Origin: Candidatus Centipeda massiliensis
Lineage (GTDB): Bacteria; Bacillota; Negativicutes; Selenomonadales; Selenomonadaceae
Length of the DNA: 64,000 bases
Direction: 5' to 3'
Assembly (NCBI RefSeq): GCF_900290285.1
Contig: NZ_LT985755.1
Location: 410,200 to 474,199, forward strand
How positions within the stretch are numbered: the stretch's first letter is position 1; the number at the start of each line of letters is the position of its first letter. The position numbers and the translations under genes were made by a program. The notes under the pieces are model-generated. The model saw only the letters and a program-made list of their open reading frames with translations. It searched no databases and was not told the origin of the DNA. Positions 53,520 to 63,700 of the stretch are shown piece after piece.

Positions 53520-53879
53520 CTACCGCCCATACAGGCGGTGCATCAGCCACGCCATAATGCGTCCGCGCCCGATGAGACTGACAAGCGCGCCGAGCAGAAG
53601 GACGCCGATGACGACCATGACAATCGCGGGCAGCGCGACAAAGAGGAAAAACGCGAGGAGTGTTCCAAGGACGGCGGCCCACACGAGACTCGTCAGGAGG
53701 GATCGCTGCGGGCGCATCCCGCCGATCCTGATATACCGCACCGAGCCGCGCGGTGCACCGCTGCTCCACGCCTGTCCCTCGTCCCGTCCCGGCTCTGCGC
53801 CGCTCTCGTCCACTGTCACGCCGCGATACGCGGCATTTTCCTCACGGCTCATCGGCCGTACACGCGAATCCTGTTCCAT
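53520..53879 (-). CDS. Small unknown membrane protein
   Basis: A 119-residue protein: a hydrophilic N-terminus (about 60 residues), two hydrophobic segments (SLVWAAVLGTLLAFFLFVALPAIVMVVIGVLLLGALVSLI), then a short basic tail (GRGRIMAWLMHRLYGR). No family recognised. AAGGAGG lies six bases before the ATG at 53879, so the longer frame to 53978 is rejected. It follows the next gene by 11 bp and is probably cotranscribed with it. Confidence 0.7.
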   Translation of the reverse strand: MEQDSRVRPMSREENAAYRGVTVDESGAEPGRDEGQAWSSGAPRGSVRYIRIGGMRPQRSLLTSLVWAAVLGTLLAFFLFVALPAIVMVVIGVLLLGALVSLIGRGRIMAWLMHRLYGR

Positions 53880-53890
53880 AGAAGCCCTCC

Positions 53891-55441
53891 TTAGAAGTTC
53901 GCTTTCCCATGAACAACGCTGTAAAGCATTGTCACAAAGCCCTCCTCCCCGAGGTATCGGGGATCGAAGGGGACACACCCCAACGCATCACGCATACGAT
54001 CACACGCCGCACGCACGGCCTTCCGATCCGACCCAAACACGTGATAGAGTTCTTTGATAGGCGTAAGATCGATGTTGTTGATTTCGGCGAAGAGAAAAAG
54101 CATCGCCGTCAGTGTCTCCGGCGTCTGTGCCCGCCCGAGATCCGTCTGCGCATAGTCCAGAAACATCTCGCACATCAGCACCTGCGAGTGACGGCTGAAC
54201 CCAATTTTCTCCGAAATGATCTGAAGGACGCCAAGCTCCTCCGCACACACATGGGGATCAATCGTACGCGAAATGGGCTGCGGCAGTGCATGACGCGGCA
54301 GCACGTTGATCTGTGCCAGCGTCGAGAGCACGTGAATCGTATGGCGTACGAGAGCTGCCTCCCGTGCGAGGAAATGATCCATCGTCGCATCGGGTGCCTG
54401 CATACGAAAGAGCTCATACTCCTGTTGAAGGGTGTCACGGATGCGCCGCTGGAGACGCTTGCTCGCAGGGATCGCCGTGATATAGTTGAGCATCATCATA
54501 CCCTCATCGCAGATATGCCCAAAGAGAATACTCTTCGTGAGCGTCCCCGGGAGGTCGGGATGCGGCAGGACGACCTCCTCATCGCGCAGGATATCACGGC
54601 AGACGACGTGATCTTCGTACTCCTCCTCTACGGCGAGCACGGCAAAGCGTGCCGCCAGGAGATCACGGATGATCTCACGCTCGTCATAGTCGAGCTTATC
54701 CCACTCGCGCTCGCTGTAATGCGCAATCGGCGTTTCATCGGTTGCAATGAGATGATAGTCGAAGAAAAAATAATCCCAGAACCGCAGCCAAAAGGTTTCT
54801 TTCTCCTCCTCGGATGCGTGTTCATATTCGTTCATATCATAGAGATCGCCCGTGTAAATCATCGCCGCACGGCCGATATCCAGCTGATAGGCTGGCTGAC
54901 GAAAGTACTCACCGATGCTGTGCAGGAGATCGTTGAGCTGAATGTTCAGCTCCTCCATCTCGATGCGCTCGTCCTCCTCGATGTCCTCAATCGTCAGCCC
55001 GTTGATCTCCTCCCACTCGACGCGCTCGGGCAGCCGAAAACGCCCCGTAATATAGAACATCTCGAGATCCGCGTCCAGCTCGCCAATGTCGACATCATAG
55101 TCGCCGGTCTCATCCAGATAGGTCAAGAATGCACGCATACGGGCAAAGTAGTCCTCTGCGTGCCGCTTGAGCGGACGGCGGTCAATATGTGCGTCAGCAT
55201 AGCGAAAGAAGAGTGCCAGATAGTCGATGCGGATAAAGAGCCGTGCGAGTGAGTCATCGCGCCGCTGGATGACAACGAGAAAATCCTCAATACAGTACCA
55301 ATCCGTACAGAGATCCTCATTGCTTCGCCCGCGCCACGCCGCCGCACGCAGATATCGCTCAATCAGCGTACGCGGAACGAAGATATTCGCTCGTCCATGC
55401 GCCGAATAGAAACGCTTGACTAACGCGTAGACATTTTCCAT
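53891..55441 (-). CDS. Large unknown cytoplasmic protein
   Basis: A 516-residue acidic, helix-rich protein with no signal peptide or clear membrane span; family not recognised. Notable stretches are a strongly acidic region (TIEDIEEDERIEMEELNIQL), several Tyr/Phe-rich segments (FWLRFWDYFFFDYHLI) and HSQVLMCEMFLDYAQTDLGRAQTPETLTAMLFLF near the end. The ATG at 55441 has GGGAGGG a few bases upstream and follows a good promoter. Position between the translation and heat-shock operons gives no functional clue. Confidence 0.75.
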   Translation of the reverse strand: MENVYALVKRFYSAHGRANIFVPRTLIERYLRAAAWRGRSNEDLCTDWYCIEDFLVVIQRRDDSLARLFIRIDYLALFFRYADAHIDRRPLKRHAEDYFARMRAFLTYLDETGDYDVDIGELDADLEMFYITGRFRLPERVEWEEINGLTIEDIEEDERIEMEELNIQLNDLLHSIGEYFRQPAYQLDIGRAAMIYTGDLYDMNEYEHASEEEKETFWLRFWDYFFFDYHLIATDETPIAHYSEREWDKLDYDEREIIRDLLAARFAVLAVEEEYEDHVVCRDILRDEEVVLPHPDLPGTLTKSILFGHICDEGMMMLNYITAIPASKRLQRRIRDTLQQEYELFRMQAPDATMDHFLAREAALVRHTIHVLSTLAQINVLPRHALPQPISRTIDPHVCAEELGVLQIISEKIGFSRHSQVLMCEMFLDYAQTDLGRAQTPETLTAMLFLFAEINNIDLTPIKELYHVFGSDRKAVRAACDRMRDALGCVPFDPRYLGEEGFVTMLYSVVHGKANF

Positions 55442-55493
55442 GCAGCCCTCCCGCCACCAAGCATCTCTCAAAATACCGATTTCAATACGGTCT

Positions 55494-55522
55494 ATCCTAA
55501 CAAATGCACGAAATAATGTCAA
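55494..55522 (-). promoter_or_regulatory. Promoter of the unknown gene at 53891-55441
   Basis: Minus strand TTGACA (55522-55517), 17-bp spacer, TAGGAT (55499-55494), right behind the dnaJ terminator. Confidence 0.7.
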
Positions 55523-55532
55523 TGCAGAAAAA

Positions 55533-55574
55533 GGGGCTGCCCTGCGAAGCGAACAAACTTCGTAGGGCAGCCTC
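55533..55574 (-). terminator. Terminator of the heat-shock operon
   Basis: A long GC-rich hairpin (GGGGCTGCCCTGCGAAG with CTTCGTAGGGCAGCCTC) followed on the minus strand by TTTTT, 9 bp after the dnaJ stop. Confidence 0.9.
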
Positions 55575-55582
55575 GTCTATCA

Positions 55583-56737
55583 TTATGCAAAGAGATCCTT
55601 GAATTTCTCCTTAAAACTCTTCTGCTCTGGATTCACCGTATCGCCACTGAGGGCAGCGAATTCCTTGAGAAGTTCCTTCTGCTTCGAGGAGAGCTTCTGC
55701 GGCGTCGTAACCTTGACGCGGACATGCTCATCGCCGCGCCCCGCGCCGCGCAGGTTCGGAATGCCCTTCCCCTTCACGCGCAGCACCGTTCCCGTCTGGA
55801 TGCCGGCAGGGATCTTCAGATCGACCGCACCGTCGAGCGTCGGCACCTGCACGGTATCGCCGAGCGATGCCTGCACGAACGTGATGGGGATCTCGATGAG
55901 GACATCGTTCCCGCGCCGCTGAAAGAGTCCATGCGGACGGATGTAGATGTATACATAGAGATCGCCATTCGCGCCGCCGCGCACCCCCGCCTCTCCGCCG
56001 CCCGAAACGCGGACGCGCTGTCCGTCGTCCACGCCGCGCGGGATGTTGACCTTGATCGTCCGCGTAACACGCTTGCGCCCCGTACCGTGACAGTCAGAGC
56101 ATGGGTTCTTGATGATCTTGCCAGAGCCGTGGCACTTGCTGCACGGTCGGGAGGTCATCATACTGCCGAGCATCGTCCGCTGAACCACCTGCTCCTGCCC
56201 TGTGCCGTGACAGGTCGAACAGGTCTCAGCCGTCGAGCCTTTCGCCGCGCCCGAACCATTGCAGGTTGGACACTGCTCCTCCCGTGGGATGGAGAGTTCG
56301 ACCTCCTTGCCGAATGCCGCTTCCTCGAATGAGATCTCGAGATCGTAGCGCAGATCCGCGCCGCGTTCGGGACCCTGCCGACGCGCACGACGACCACCGC
56401 CGCCGAAAAAATCTCCAAAGAGATCGTTGAGATCGAACCCTTCAAATCCGCCGAAGCCGCCGGCTCCGCCGAAGGGATTCCCTCCGGCAGAACCGCCGCG
56501 CCGCGGGTCGAAGGCATCGTGACCGAACTGATCGTATGCCGCCTTCTTCTGCGGATCCTTCAGTACATCGTATGCCTCGTTGACCTCCTTGAATTTCTCC
56601 TCGGCGGTCTTCGGGTCGTCACGGTTAAGATCGGGATGGTACTTGCGCGCGAGTTTCTTGTATGCCTTTTTGATCTCATCGTCCGAGGCGCCCTTTGGGA
56701 CGCCCAGAACTTCGTAGTAATCGCGTTTCTCGCTCAC
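55583..56737 (-). CDS. dnaJ: Chaperone DnaJ (Hsp40)
   Basis: A 384-residue type I J-protein that delivers substrates to DnaK. J domain with HPD in [10 protein letters not shown], Gly/Phe-rich linker ([21 protein letters not shown]), four zinc-binding repeats ([32 protein letters not shown]) and the C-terminal substrate-binding barrels. The start is a GTG at 56737 with AAGGTGG upstream. It follows dnaK by 9 bp. Confidence 0.97.
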   Translation of the reverse strand: MSEKRDYYEVLGVPKGASDDEIKKAYKKLARKYHPDLNRDDPKTAEEKFKEVNEAYDVLKDPQKKAAYDQFGHDAFDPRRGGSAGGNPFGGAGGFGGFEGFDLNDLFGDFFGGGGRRARRQGPERGADLRYDLEISFEEAAFGKEVELSIPREEQCPTCNGSGAAKGSTAETCSTCHGTGQEQVVQRTMLGSMMTSRPCSKCHGSGKIIKNPCSDCHGTGRKRVTRTIKVNIPRGVDDGQRVRVSGGGEAGVRGGANGDLYVYIYIRPHGLFQRRGNDVLIEIPITFVQASLGDTVQVPTLDGAVDLKIPAGIQTGTVLRVKGKGIPNLRGAGRGDEHVRVKVTTPQKLSSKQKELLKEFAALSGDTVNPEQKSFKEKFKDLFA

Positions 56738-56746
56738 GATACCACC

Positions 56747-58609
56747 TTACTTCTTATCGTCCTTGACTTCGGTGAACTCCGCATCGACCACATTGTCATC
56801 CTGCGACGCGCCGCTCTGCGCACCCGCATTTGCCTCCGCGCCCGGTGCAGCCCCTGCCGCGCCCGCCGCCTGCTGTGCCTGCTGATAGGCAGCTGCGGAG
56901 AGTTCGTAGAGCGGCTGACGAGCCTCCTCGGTCGCCGCCTTGATCGCCTCGATATCCGAGCCTTTGAGGGCTTCCTTCAGCTTGTCAATGGCAGTCTGCG
57001 TCTTGGAGACAAGTGCCTGATCTGCCTTCTCGCCAAGATCCTTGATCGCCTTCTCCGCCTGATAGACGAGGGAGTCACCCGCGTTGCGTGCATCGACGGC
57101 TTCCTTCTGCTTCTTGTCCTCGGCGGCGTGCGACTCCGCCTCCTTGACCATGCGCTCAATGTCCTCTTTGCTCATGCCGCTGTCGGACTGAATCGTGATC
57201 TTCTGCTCCTTGCCCGTGCCGAGATCCTTCGCCGACACATTGACAATGCCGTTCGCGTCGATGTCGAACTTGACCTCGATCTGGGGTACGCCGCGCGGTG
57301 CGGGCGGGATGTCCGTGAGCTGGAAGCGGCCGAGCGTCTTGTTGCCCGCCGCCATCTCGCGCTCGCCCTGCAGGACGTGGATCTCAACGCCCGGCTGATT
57401 GTCCGCCGCCGTCGAGAACACCTGACTCTTCGAGGTCGGGATGGTCGTATTGCGGTCGATGATCTTCGTGCAGACACCGCCGAGTGTCTCAATGCCGAGC
57501 GAGAGCGGCGTAACATCGAGGAGCAGCACGTCCTTGACCTCGCCGACCAGCACGCCGCCCTGGATCGCCGCGCCGATGGACACGCACTCATCGGGGTTGA
57601 CCCCCTTCGAGGGCTCCTTGCCGAGGATCTTGCGGATGGCTTCCTGCACGGCAGGGATACGGGACGAGCCGCCGACGAGAATGATCTTGTCGATATCGCT
57701 GCCCGAGAGTCCTGCGTCCTCCATCGCCTTGCGCGTCGGCACCATCGTGCGCTCCACGAGATCCGCCGTCAGCTCATCGAACTTTGCGCGCGAGAGCGTG
57801 AGATCGAGATGCTTCGGTCCCGTCGCGTCCGCCGTGATGAACGGCAGGTTGATATTCGTCTGGCTCATGCTCGAAAGCTCAATTTTCGCCTTCTCCGCCG
57901 CCTCGATGAGACGCTGTGCGCTCATCTTGTCCTGCGAGAGGTCGATGCCATTCTCCTTCTTGAACTGCTCGACCATCCAGTCCATAATCTTCTTATCGAA
58001 ATCATCGCCGCCGAGTACGGTGTCGCCGTTCGTCGCCTTGACCTCGAACACGCCCTCGCTCAGTTCGAGGATGGATACGTCGAACGTACCGCCGCCAAGG
58101 TCGAAGACGAGAACCGTCTCATCCTGATCCTTGTCAAGACCGTAGGCAAGTGCTGCCGCCGTCGGCTCGTTGATGATACGCAGAACCTCAAGACCTGCAA
58201 TCTTGCCCGCATCCTTCGTCGCCTGACGCTGGCTGTCATTGAAGTACGCAGGGACGGTGATGACCGCCTGCGAGACCGTCTCGCCGAGGTATGCTTCCGC
58301 ATCGCTCTTGAGCTTCTGCAGAATCATTGCCGAAATCTCGGGCGGCGTGTAGTTCTTGCCGTCAATCGTTACATGATAGTTTGGATCGCCCATGTGGCGC
58401 TTGATGGACGAGATCGTGCGGTCAGGATTCGATACCGCCTGATTCTTCGCAAGACGCCCGACAAGGCGCTGCCCGTCCTTCGTAAAGCCTACGACAGACG
58501 GCGTGATGCGGCTGCCCTCGGGGTTCGTGATGACGACCGGCTCGCCGCCCTCCATAACGGAGACAACGGAGTTCGTTGTACCAAGATCAATACCAATTAC
58601 TTTAGCCAT
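56747..58609 (-). CDS. dnaK: Chaperone DnaK (Hsp70)
   Basis: A 620-residue Hsp70. The ATPase domain starts [16 protein letters not shown] and contains [35 protein letters not shown] and [14 protein letters not shown]. The substrate-binding domain and helical lid follow, ending in [12 protein letters not shown]. The ATG at 58609 has GGAGG eight bases upstream; the frame extends to 58753 only through repeat copy C and is not coding there. Expected under HrcA control with grpE. Confidence 0.98.
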   Translation of the reverse strand: MAKVIGIDLGTTNSVVSVMEGGEPVVITNPEGSRITPSVVGFTKDGQRLVGRLAKNQAVSNPDRTISSIKRHMGDPNYHVTIDGKNYTPPEISAMILQKLKSDAEAYLGETVSQAVITVPAYFNDSQRQATKDAGKIAGLEVLRIINEPTAAALAYGLDKDQDETVLVFDLGGGTFDVSILELSEGVFEVKATNGDTVLGGDDFDKKIMDWMVEQFKKENGIDLSQDKMSAQRLIEAAEKAKIELSSMSQTNINLPFITADATGPKHLDLTLSRAKFDELTADLVERTMVPTRKAMEDAGLSGSDIDKIILVGGSSRIPAVQEAIRKILGKEPSKGVNPDECVSIGAAIQGGVLVGEVKDVLLLDVTPLSLGIETLGGVCTKIIDRNTTIPTSKSQVFSTAADNQPGVEIHVLQGEREMAAGNKTLGRFQLTDIPPAPRGVPQIEVKFDIDANGIVNVSAKDLGTGKEQKITIQSDSGMSKEDIERMVKEAESHAAEDKKQKEAVDARNAGDSLVYQAEKAIKDLGEKADQALVSKTQTAIDKLKEALKGSDIEAIKAATEEARQPLYELSAAAYQQAQQAAGAAGAAPGAEANAGAQSGASQDDNVVDAEFTEVKDDKK

Positions 58610-58635
58610 TTTATATTCCTCCAAAATCTTATTTA

Positions 58636-58797
58636 AGGAATCGCTGATAAAATGAAGTCCGTCAGATTGGCGTAGATTTTTTGTCCGAACAAGGAGGCAA
58701 ACCGGACGCATAGCAAAAGCTATGTGGAGGATTTGCCGACACAGTGCGGGCAAAAAAGATGCGCTAAGATGGCGTGGCTGAATTTATCAGTGCTTCC
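58636..58797 (+). repeat. MITE-like repeat, copy C, between grpE and dnaK
   Basis: 162 bp, AGGAATCGCTGATAAAAT to ATTTATCAGTGCTTCC, inserted 26 bp upstream of the dnaK start codon. Flanks read TTAA on both sides. It keeps the inner hairpin CATAGC/GCTATG and differs from copies A and B at scattered positions. Confidence 0.8.
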
Positions 58798-58817
58798 TTA
58801 AGATGTTATTTACGTCG

Positions 58818-59396
58818 TTAGTTACCGGCTACCTGCACCATCGCGGGTCGGATCACCCTCCCCTTTGCCTGATAGCCCTTCTGCAGCACCTGTGTGATCG
58901 TACCGTCCTCCACATCGGGATTCTCGACACGCATGACCGCCTGATGCACGTTCGGGTCGAAGGGCTTCCCCTCCGCCTCGATGTTCTCAAGCCCATGCTT
59001 ATCCATCACCTCGCGCAGCTGCGTGAAGATCATCTCCACGCCCTTTTGGAACGCCTCACCATCCGTCTGCTCCACCGCCATCGCCCGCTCGAAGTTGTCG
59101 AGCAGCGGCAGGAGATCCGTGAGCAGATTCTGCGTGATGACGGCGGCGAGTTCTTCCTTCTCTTTCGCCGTGCGGCGACGAAAGTTTTCAAAATCCGCCT
59201 GAAGGCGAAGGATGCGGTCACTCTTTTCCTTGAGCTGTGCCTCAAGCGCGGCAGTGTCATCCTCCTCTGCGGGGACATCCTCCACCGTCACCTCTGTGGG
59301 CTCCGCCTCCGTTTCGGTTGTTTCCTCCACGGGCTGCTCTGCCGCCTCCTGCGCTATCTCTTCCTTTTCCTGCAAACCGTTCACCTCTCCTACCAT
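58818..59396 (-). CDS. grpE: Nucleotide exchange factor GrpE
   Basis: A 192-residue exchange factor for DnaK: acidic N-terminus, long dimerising helix (KSDRILRLQADFENFRRRTAKEKEEL) and a C-terminal beta domain (EAEGKPFDPNVHQAVMRVENPDVEDGTITQVLQKGYQAKGRVIRPAMVQVA). The ATG at 59396 overlaps the hrcA stop; a downstream TTG behind AGGAGAGG is a possible alternative start, so the first seven residues are uncertain. Confidence 0.96.
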   Translation of the reverse strand: MVGEVNGLQEKEEIAQEAAEQPVEETTETEAEPTEVTVEDVPAEEDDTAALEAQLKEKSDRILRLQADFENFRRRTAKEKEELAAVITQNLLTDLLPLLDNFERAMAVEQTDGEAFQKGVEMIFTQLREVMDKHGLENIEAEGKPFDPNVHQAVMRVENPDVEDGTITQVLQKGYQAKGRVIRPAMVQVAGN

Positions 59397-60424
59397 TTGA
59401 GTTGATAGATCATCTCTGTTAAATTCGTATTCACGTAGTCGAGAATGCGCATCGCCTTCGCGTACTCCATGCGCGTAGGACCGAGCACTGCAATCGTCCC
59501 GAGCAGTCTGCCGTCGACATGATACGTCGCCGTAATAAAACTGCTGTCCCAGAATGTGCTGTTCGTGTTCTCGCGCCCAATCGTGACCTCAAGCCCCTCA
59601 CCCGCATGCGTGTGGAGAATATCCTTCACGAGATCCTCGCGTTCAAGTACGAGCAGCATTGCACGGACACGTTCGAGATCTTGGAACTCCGGATTCCCGA
59701 GCAGCTGCGCCGTACCGCCAAAGTAAAGGCGATCCTCCGAGCGCCCTTCGAGGGCACGGTGCATGACCTCCACGGCAGCAACGAATATGGACTCATCGCC
59801 AATCGCGTCGCGCACGCGGCGCATATCCGCCTTCGTCACATCGCTGAGAGCCTTGCCCGAGAGAACCCCGTTAACCGCCCCCGCCATGCGTTGAAAGTCC
59901 GCAAATGTCGCGCCGTCCGGAATCTCTACGATGCGGTTCTCGACAAAGCCCGCATCCGTCATGAGCACGGCAATCGCGTGCCGCATATCGAGCGGCAGGA
60001 ACTGCAGCATGCGAAACGTCGACTGCACAGCCTGCGGTGCAAGCACGAGCGAAACATTGTGCGTCACATCTGCAATCAGCCGCGCCGTCTCCTGAAAAAC
60101 CTCATCGAGCCGTCGCACGCGTCTGCTGTACCAATCATGAATCTTCTTCTTCTCGGCATCTGTCACAGGTGCGATGGGTTGAAGACCATCGACGTAGAAC
60201 CGATAGCCCTTCGATGAGGGAATGCGTCCGGCGGATGTATGGGGATGCTCCAGATAGCCGAGCATCTCGAGATCCGCCATCTCATTCCGAATAGTGGCAG
60301 GGCTGATGCCGAGATTGTATTTCCGTGCGAGTGTCCGTGACCCGACCGGTTCCGCCGATGCGATATAGTCATCGACGACCGCCCACAGGATCTGACTCTT
60401 GCGCGCGTCCAGATCGTCTGACAT
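59390..60424 (-). CDS. hrcA: Heat-inducible repressor HrcA
   Basis: A 344-residue repressor that binds CIRCE and is released on heat shock. N-terminal winged helix (ILWAVVDDYIASAEPVGSRTLARKYNLGISPATIRNEMADLE) and GYLEHPHTSAGRIPSSKGYRFYVD are diagnostic; the GAF-like domain ends FWDSSFITATYHVDGRLLGTIAVLGPTRMEYAKAM. First gene of hrcA-grpE-dnaK-dnaJ, directly behind a perfect CIRCE. Confidence 0.98.
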   Translation of the reverse strand: MSDDLDARKSQILWAVVDDYIASAEPVGSRTLARKYNLGISPATIRNEMADLEMLGYLEHPHTSAGRIPSSKGYRFYVDGLQPIAPVTDAEKKKIHDWYSRRVRRLDEVFQETARLIADVTHNVSLVLAPQAVQSTFRMLQFLPLDMRHAIAVLMTDAGFVENRIVEIPDGATFADFQRMAGAVNGVLSGKALSDVTKADMRRVRDAIGDESIFVAAVEVMHRALEGRSEDRLYFGGTAQLLGNPEFQDLERVRAMLLVLEREDLVKDILHTHAGEGLEVTIGRENTNSTFWDSSFITATYHVDGRLLGTIAVLGPTRMEYAKAMRILDYVNTNLTEMIYQLKW

Positions 60425-60453
60425 TCACCCCTCTCCTCTCCTTTCAATTTCTG

Positions 60454-60480
60454 TTAGCACTCTATAAAACTGAGTGCTAA
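60454..60480. promoter_or_regulatory. CIRCE operator
   Basis: TTAGCACTC, nine bases, GAGTGCTAA: a perfect match to the consensus HrcA-binding site. It lies between the promoter (60496-60524) and hrcA, so HrcA represses its own operon. Confidence 0.98.
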
Positions 60481-60495
60481 TCAAAATCTATACTG

Positions 60496-60524
60496 AATAT
60501 ACACGGTAAAAAGCAAAAAGTCAA
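60496..60524 (-). promoter_or_regulatory. Promoter of the hrcA operon
   Basis: Minus strand TTGACT (60524-60519), 17-bp spacer, TATATT (60501-60496), 15 bp before the CIRCE. Confidence 0.8.
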
Positions 60525-60560
60525 GAGAAAATGACAAAAAGTCAAAAGGATTTTTCACAT

Positions 60561-60594
60561 AAAAAGCCTCCCTCGCTAGTGCGTGGGAGGCTTT
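60561..60594 (-). terminator. Terminator of the repeat-rich surface-protein gene
   Basis: Arms AAAAAGCCTCCC (60561-60572) and GGGAGGCTTT (60585-60594); on the minus strand it ends in a T run. It is separated from the gene's stop by the inserted element at 60612-60779. Confidence 0.85.
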
Positions 60595-60600
60595 GGCACT

Positions 60601-60790
60601 ACGGCATATTAGCTTCCCCCGTCAAAACGGGGGAAGTGGCGAACGCAGTGAGCCGATAGGGGCGCCAGTGGGAGATGCGACTTTCTTACGATAGAGAGTC
60701 ATATGTCGCTCGTGGCGCCCCTTCCACCATGCTGCGCACGGTTCCCCTCCCCCGTTGTGACGGGGGAGGCTTTTGGATAACGGCATATTA
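60601..60790. mobile_element. 168-bp hairpin-rich element with 11-bp target duplication
   Basis: The direct repeats ACGGCATATTA at 60601-60611 and 60780-60790 bracket 168 bp. The ends are hairpins: CTTCCCCCGT/ACGGGGGAAG (60613-60636) and CCTCCCCCGT/ACGGGGGAGG (60746-60769). An inner inverted repeat GGGGCGCCA/TGGCGCCCC (60659-60667, 60713-60721) would fold the whole element. It has no ORF, so it is a non-autonomous, MITE-like or REP-like insertion. The right copy of the duplication contains the stop codon of the neighbouring surface-protein gene. Confidence 0.7.
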
Positions 60791-63700
60791 CTCTTCACTC
60801 TTCCCATCGAGTACGTTGAAGATATAGACGGCGCGAATCTCCACAGGAGTTACGCCAAGATCCTCAATCGCAGTGAGAATCCCCGATGCAAGCACGGCGC
60901 GTTCCGCCTTGCGGTCTGAACTCGTGATGATATTGAGCGACGCGTCGTCCGTCGGATAGAGTGCCACAATGCCGTTGCCGAACGTCACCTCGTATGCACC
61001 ATTCTGTGTCTGGTAGAGGAAACTCAGCCCCTTCTCGGACGTATTGCGGATCTCCTTCGGATCGGGAATGTCAACCTTCTTCGATGAGGGCTTGATTGCC
61101 AGCTTCTCAGGCGAGTAGTTGACCGAGTAGATCCCATCGAGGTCGCGCGAGCCGCCATCCGTAAAGAGCACAGGGATTGCCTCAGACGTATTGTTTGCCG
61201 GATCCTCAGGGCGGAACCCGCGGTCACCGCGTGTCCTGCGGAGGTCAAAGCCAAACGTACCGTCCGGCTCTGCGACGAAGCTGTGTGCCTCGGACGCCTT
61301 GCCGTTCGATACGACAACACGGTTCGCCCAATGCGCGGACGCTTGCTCCTGCGGCATCTGAATCGTCACACCGTCAGCAAACGAGCGATCCTGCTTCGCC
61401 GCTGCAGAAACAACGGTCTGTGCTGCCCCCGATCCGTTCCCGGTCGAAGCCGCAGCGTTCGTATCGCCTGCACTTCCTGTGCCGTCGACATTGCCTGTAC
61501 TTCCTGCACTGCCGCCGCTCATTCCAGCAGCACCATTGCTCGTGCCGCTGTTTCCATCAATGCCACCGACATTTCTGCCGCCTGCCGTGCCTGTACGTCC
61601 ACCTGCACCACTTGCACCGCCCGTGCCGATCCCCGTGCTGCCCGCGCCAGTGCCGCCATAAGGGCTGCCCGGAATGCGGTTTGCAGCCGCGCCGGTGAGC
61701 CCTGCGGTCACCTGTGTGACAGAACCCGTACTCGTGATTACGGCTCTGCCCTCGGGCGTGCTCATGTCGAAGCCGCGCATCTGTATCTTGAGCGTTCCAG
61801 GTGCATAGCGGAAACGATAGTTGGAAATCGCCGAGGCACCTGTGTAGCCGGCGGTAACGGACGCCGGATCGATATGGATCACGCCCGGATAAGAACCGCC
61901 CTGCGTCGTCGGTGTAATTGCAGCATCATAGTAAGAACGGATGCCGCCGACCTCGTCGCCCGCAAGCAGACCGCGCCACGAGGTGCGGTCACCGCGCTCG
62001 ACCACATACTCTGTCACAACAGGATTCGGCGCACCGTAATCGCGAGTAACATCGCCCGCAGTCACAAGGACTTCACGCGGAACGATGGCAAATCTGCCAT
62101 CCACGTAGAAAATATTGTAATTGGCATCCGTGCCCTGAGAGAACTGTGCAGCAGAGGCACGCGTCCAAAGACCACTCGTGCCCGCATCCGTTGTGACCGT
62201 TGCTGTGGGATCAATCGTCTCCGTAATGGAGGAAATTGCATCGCCGTTTGCAAGCCCCGTCGTGGCATCAGACGGACGCACATTGATGCGCTGCGTACCG
62301 TTCACATACTGCGCCGTTGCATTCTCCGCTCCAAAGGCACGTTCCTTGTCACCCGCCGTGATGTAGAGGTCGCGCTTCGTGATATCGAAGCCGCCGTCCA
62401 CATAGCTGATATTGTAGTTCGACGCCTTACGGTTGCCCATGAGGCGCATATTCGTGATCTGTGTCTTGAGTCCGCTCTCGCCGACATTGCTCGTAACGAG
62501 TGCATTGGTCGTCTCATCGACATCTGCAATCGTATCATCGTTTGCTAGACCCGTGGTCGCCGTCGCGGCATCCGCGCGGAACTTCGTCGTGCCGCCCGTA
62601 TAGACGGCGGTCGCGTTCTCCGTGCCGTAGATGCGCGTCTTATCCCCCGCACGCAGCGTGAGGTCACGCGGCGTGATGGCAAAGCTGCCGTCCTCGTAGG
62701 AAACATCATAGTTATTGGCATTTCCTGTGCCGAAAACAGCACTGCCGATCATCGTCTTGAGTCCTGCCGTACCTGCATCCGTCGTGACGGCTGCACGCGG
62801 GTCAATCGTCTCCGTGACCGAGGAAATCGTATCGCCGTTCACGAGGTCCGTGCCCGCCTTGACGCGGAACAGATTCGTACCGTTCACATAGTTCGCGGTG
62901 CTGTTCGCCGTGCCGTAGATACGGCTCTTGTCGCCCGCGACAAGCGTCAAGGCACGTTTTGTGATGGCAAAATTGCCATCTGCGTAGTGGATATTATAGT
63001 TGGCATCCGTGCCCTGAGAGAACTGCGCAGCGGAGGCACGCGTCCAAAGTCCGCTGGTGCCCGCATCCGTTGTGACCGTTGCTGTGGGATCAATCGTCTC
63101 CGTAATGGAGGAAATTGCATCGCCGTTTGCAAGCCCCGTCGTGGCATCCGTCGCACGCACGTTGAGACGGCTCGTGCCGTTCACATACTGCGCCGTTTCA
63201 TTGCCGTCGCCGTAAATGCGGCTCTTGTCGCCTGCCGTGATATAGAGGTCGCGCTTCGTGATTGCAAAGCCACCGTCCACATAGCTGATATTGTAGTTCG
63301 ACGCCTTACGGTTGCCCATGAGGCGCATATTCGTGATCTGTGTCTTGAGTCCGCTCTCGCCGACATTGCTCGTGACGAGTGCATTGGTCGTCTCATCGAC
63401 ATTTGCAATCGTATCACCGTTTGCTAGACCCGTGGTCGCCGTCGCGGCATCCGCGCGGAACTTCGTCGTGCCGCCCGTATAGACGGCGGTCGCGTTCTCC
63501 GTGCCGTAGATGCGCGTCTTATCCCCCGCACGCAGCGTGAGGTCACGCGGCGTGATGGCAAAGCTGCCGTCCTCGTAGGAAACATCATAGTTATTGGCAT
63601 TTCCTGTGCCGAAAACAGCACTGCCGATCATCGTCTTGAGTCCTGCCGTACCTGCATCCGTCGTGACGGCTGCACGCGGGTCAATCGTCTCCGTGACCGA

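Noticed and set aside
58610..58753. A 48-residue N-terminal extension of DnaK
   Set aside because: It translates repeat copy C; all DnaK proteins begin near [14 protein letters not shown], and the ribosome site fits the ATG at 58609.
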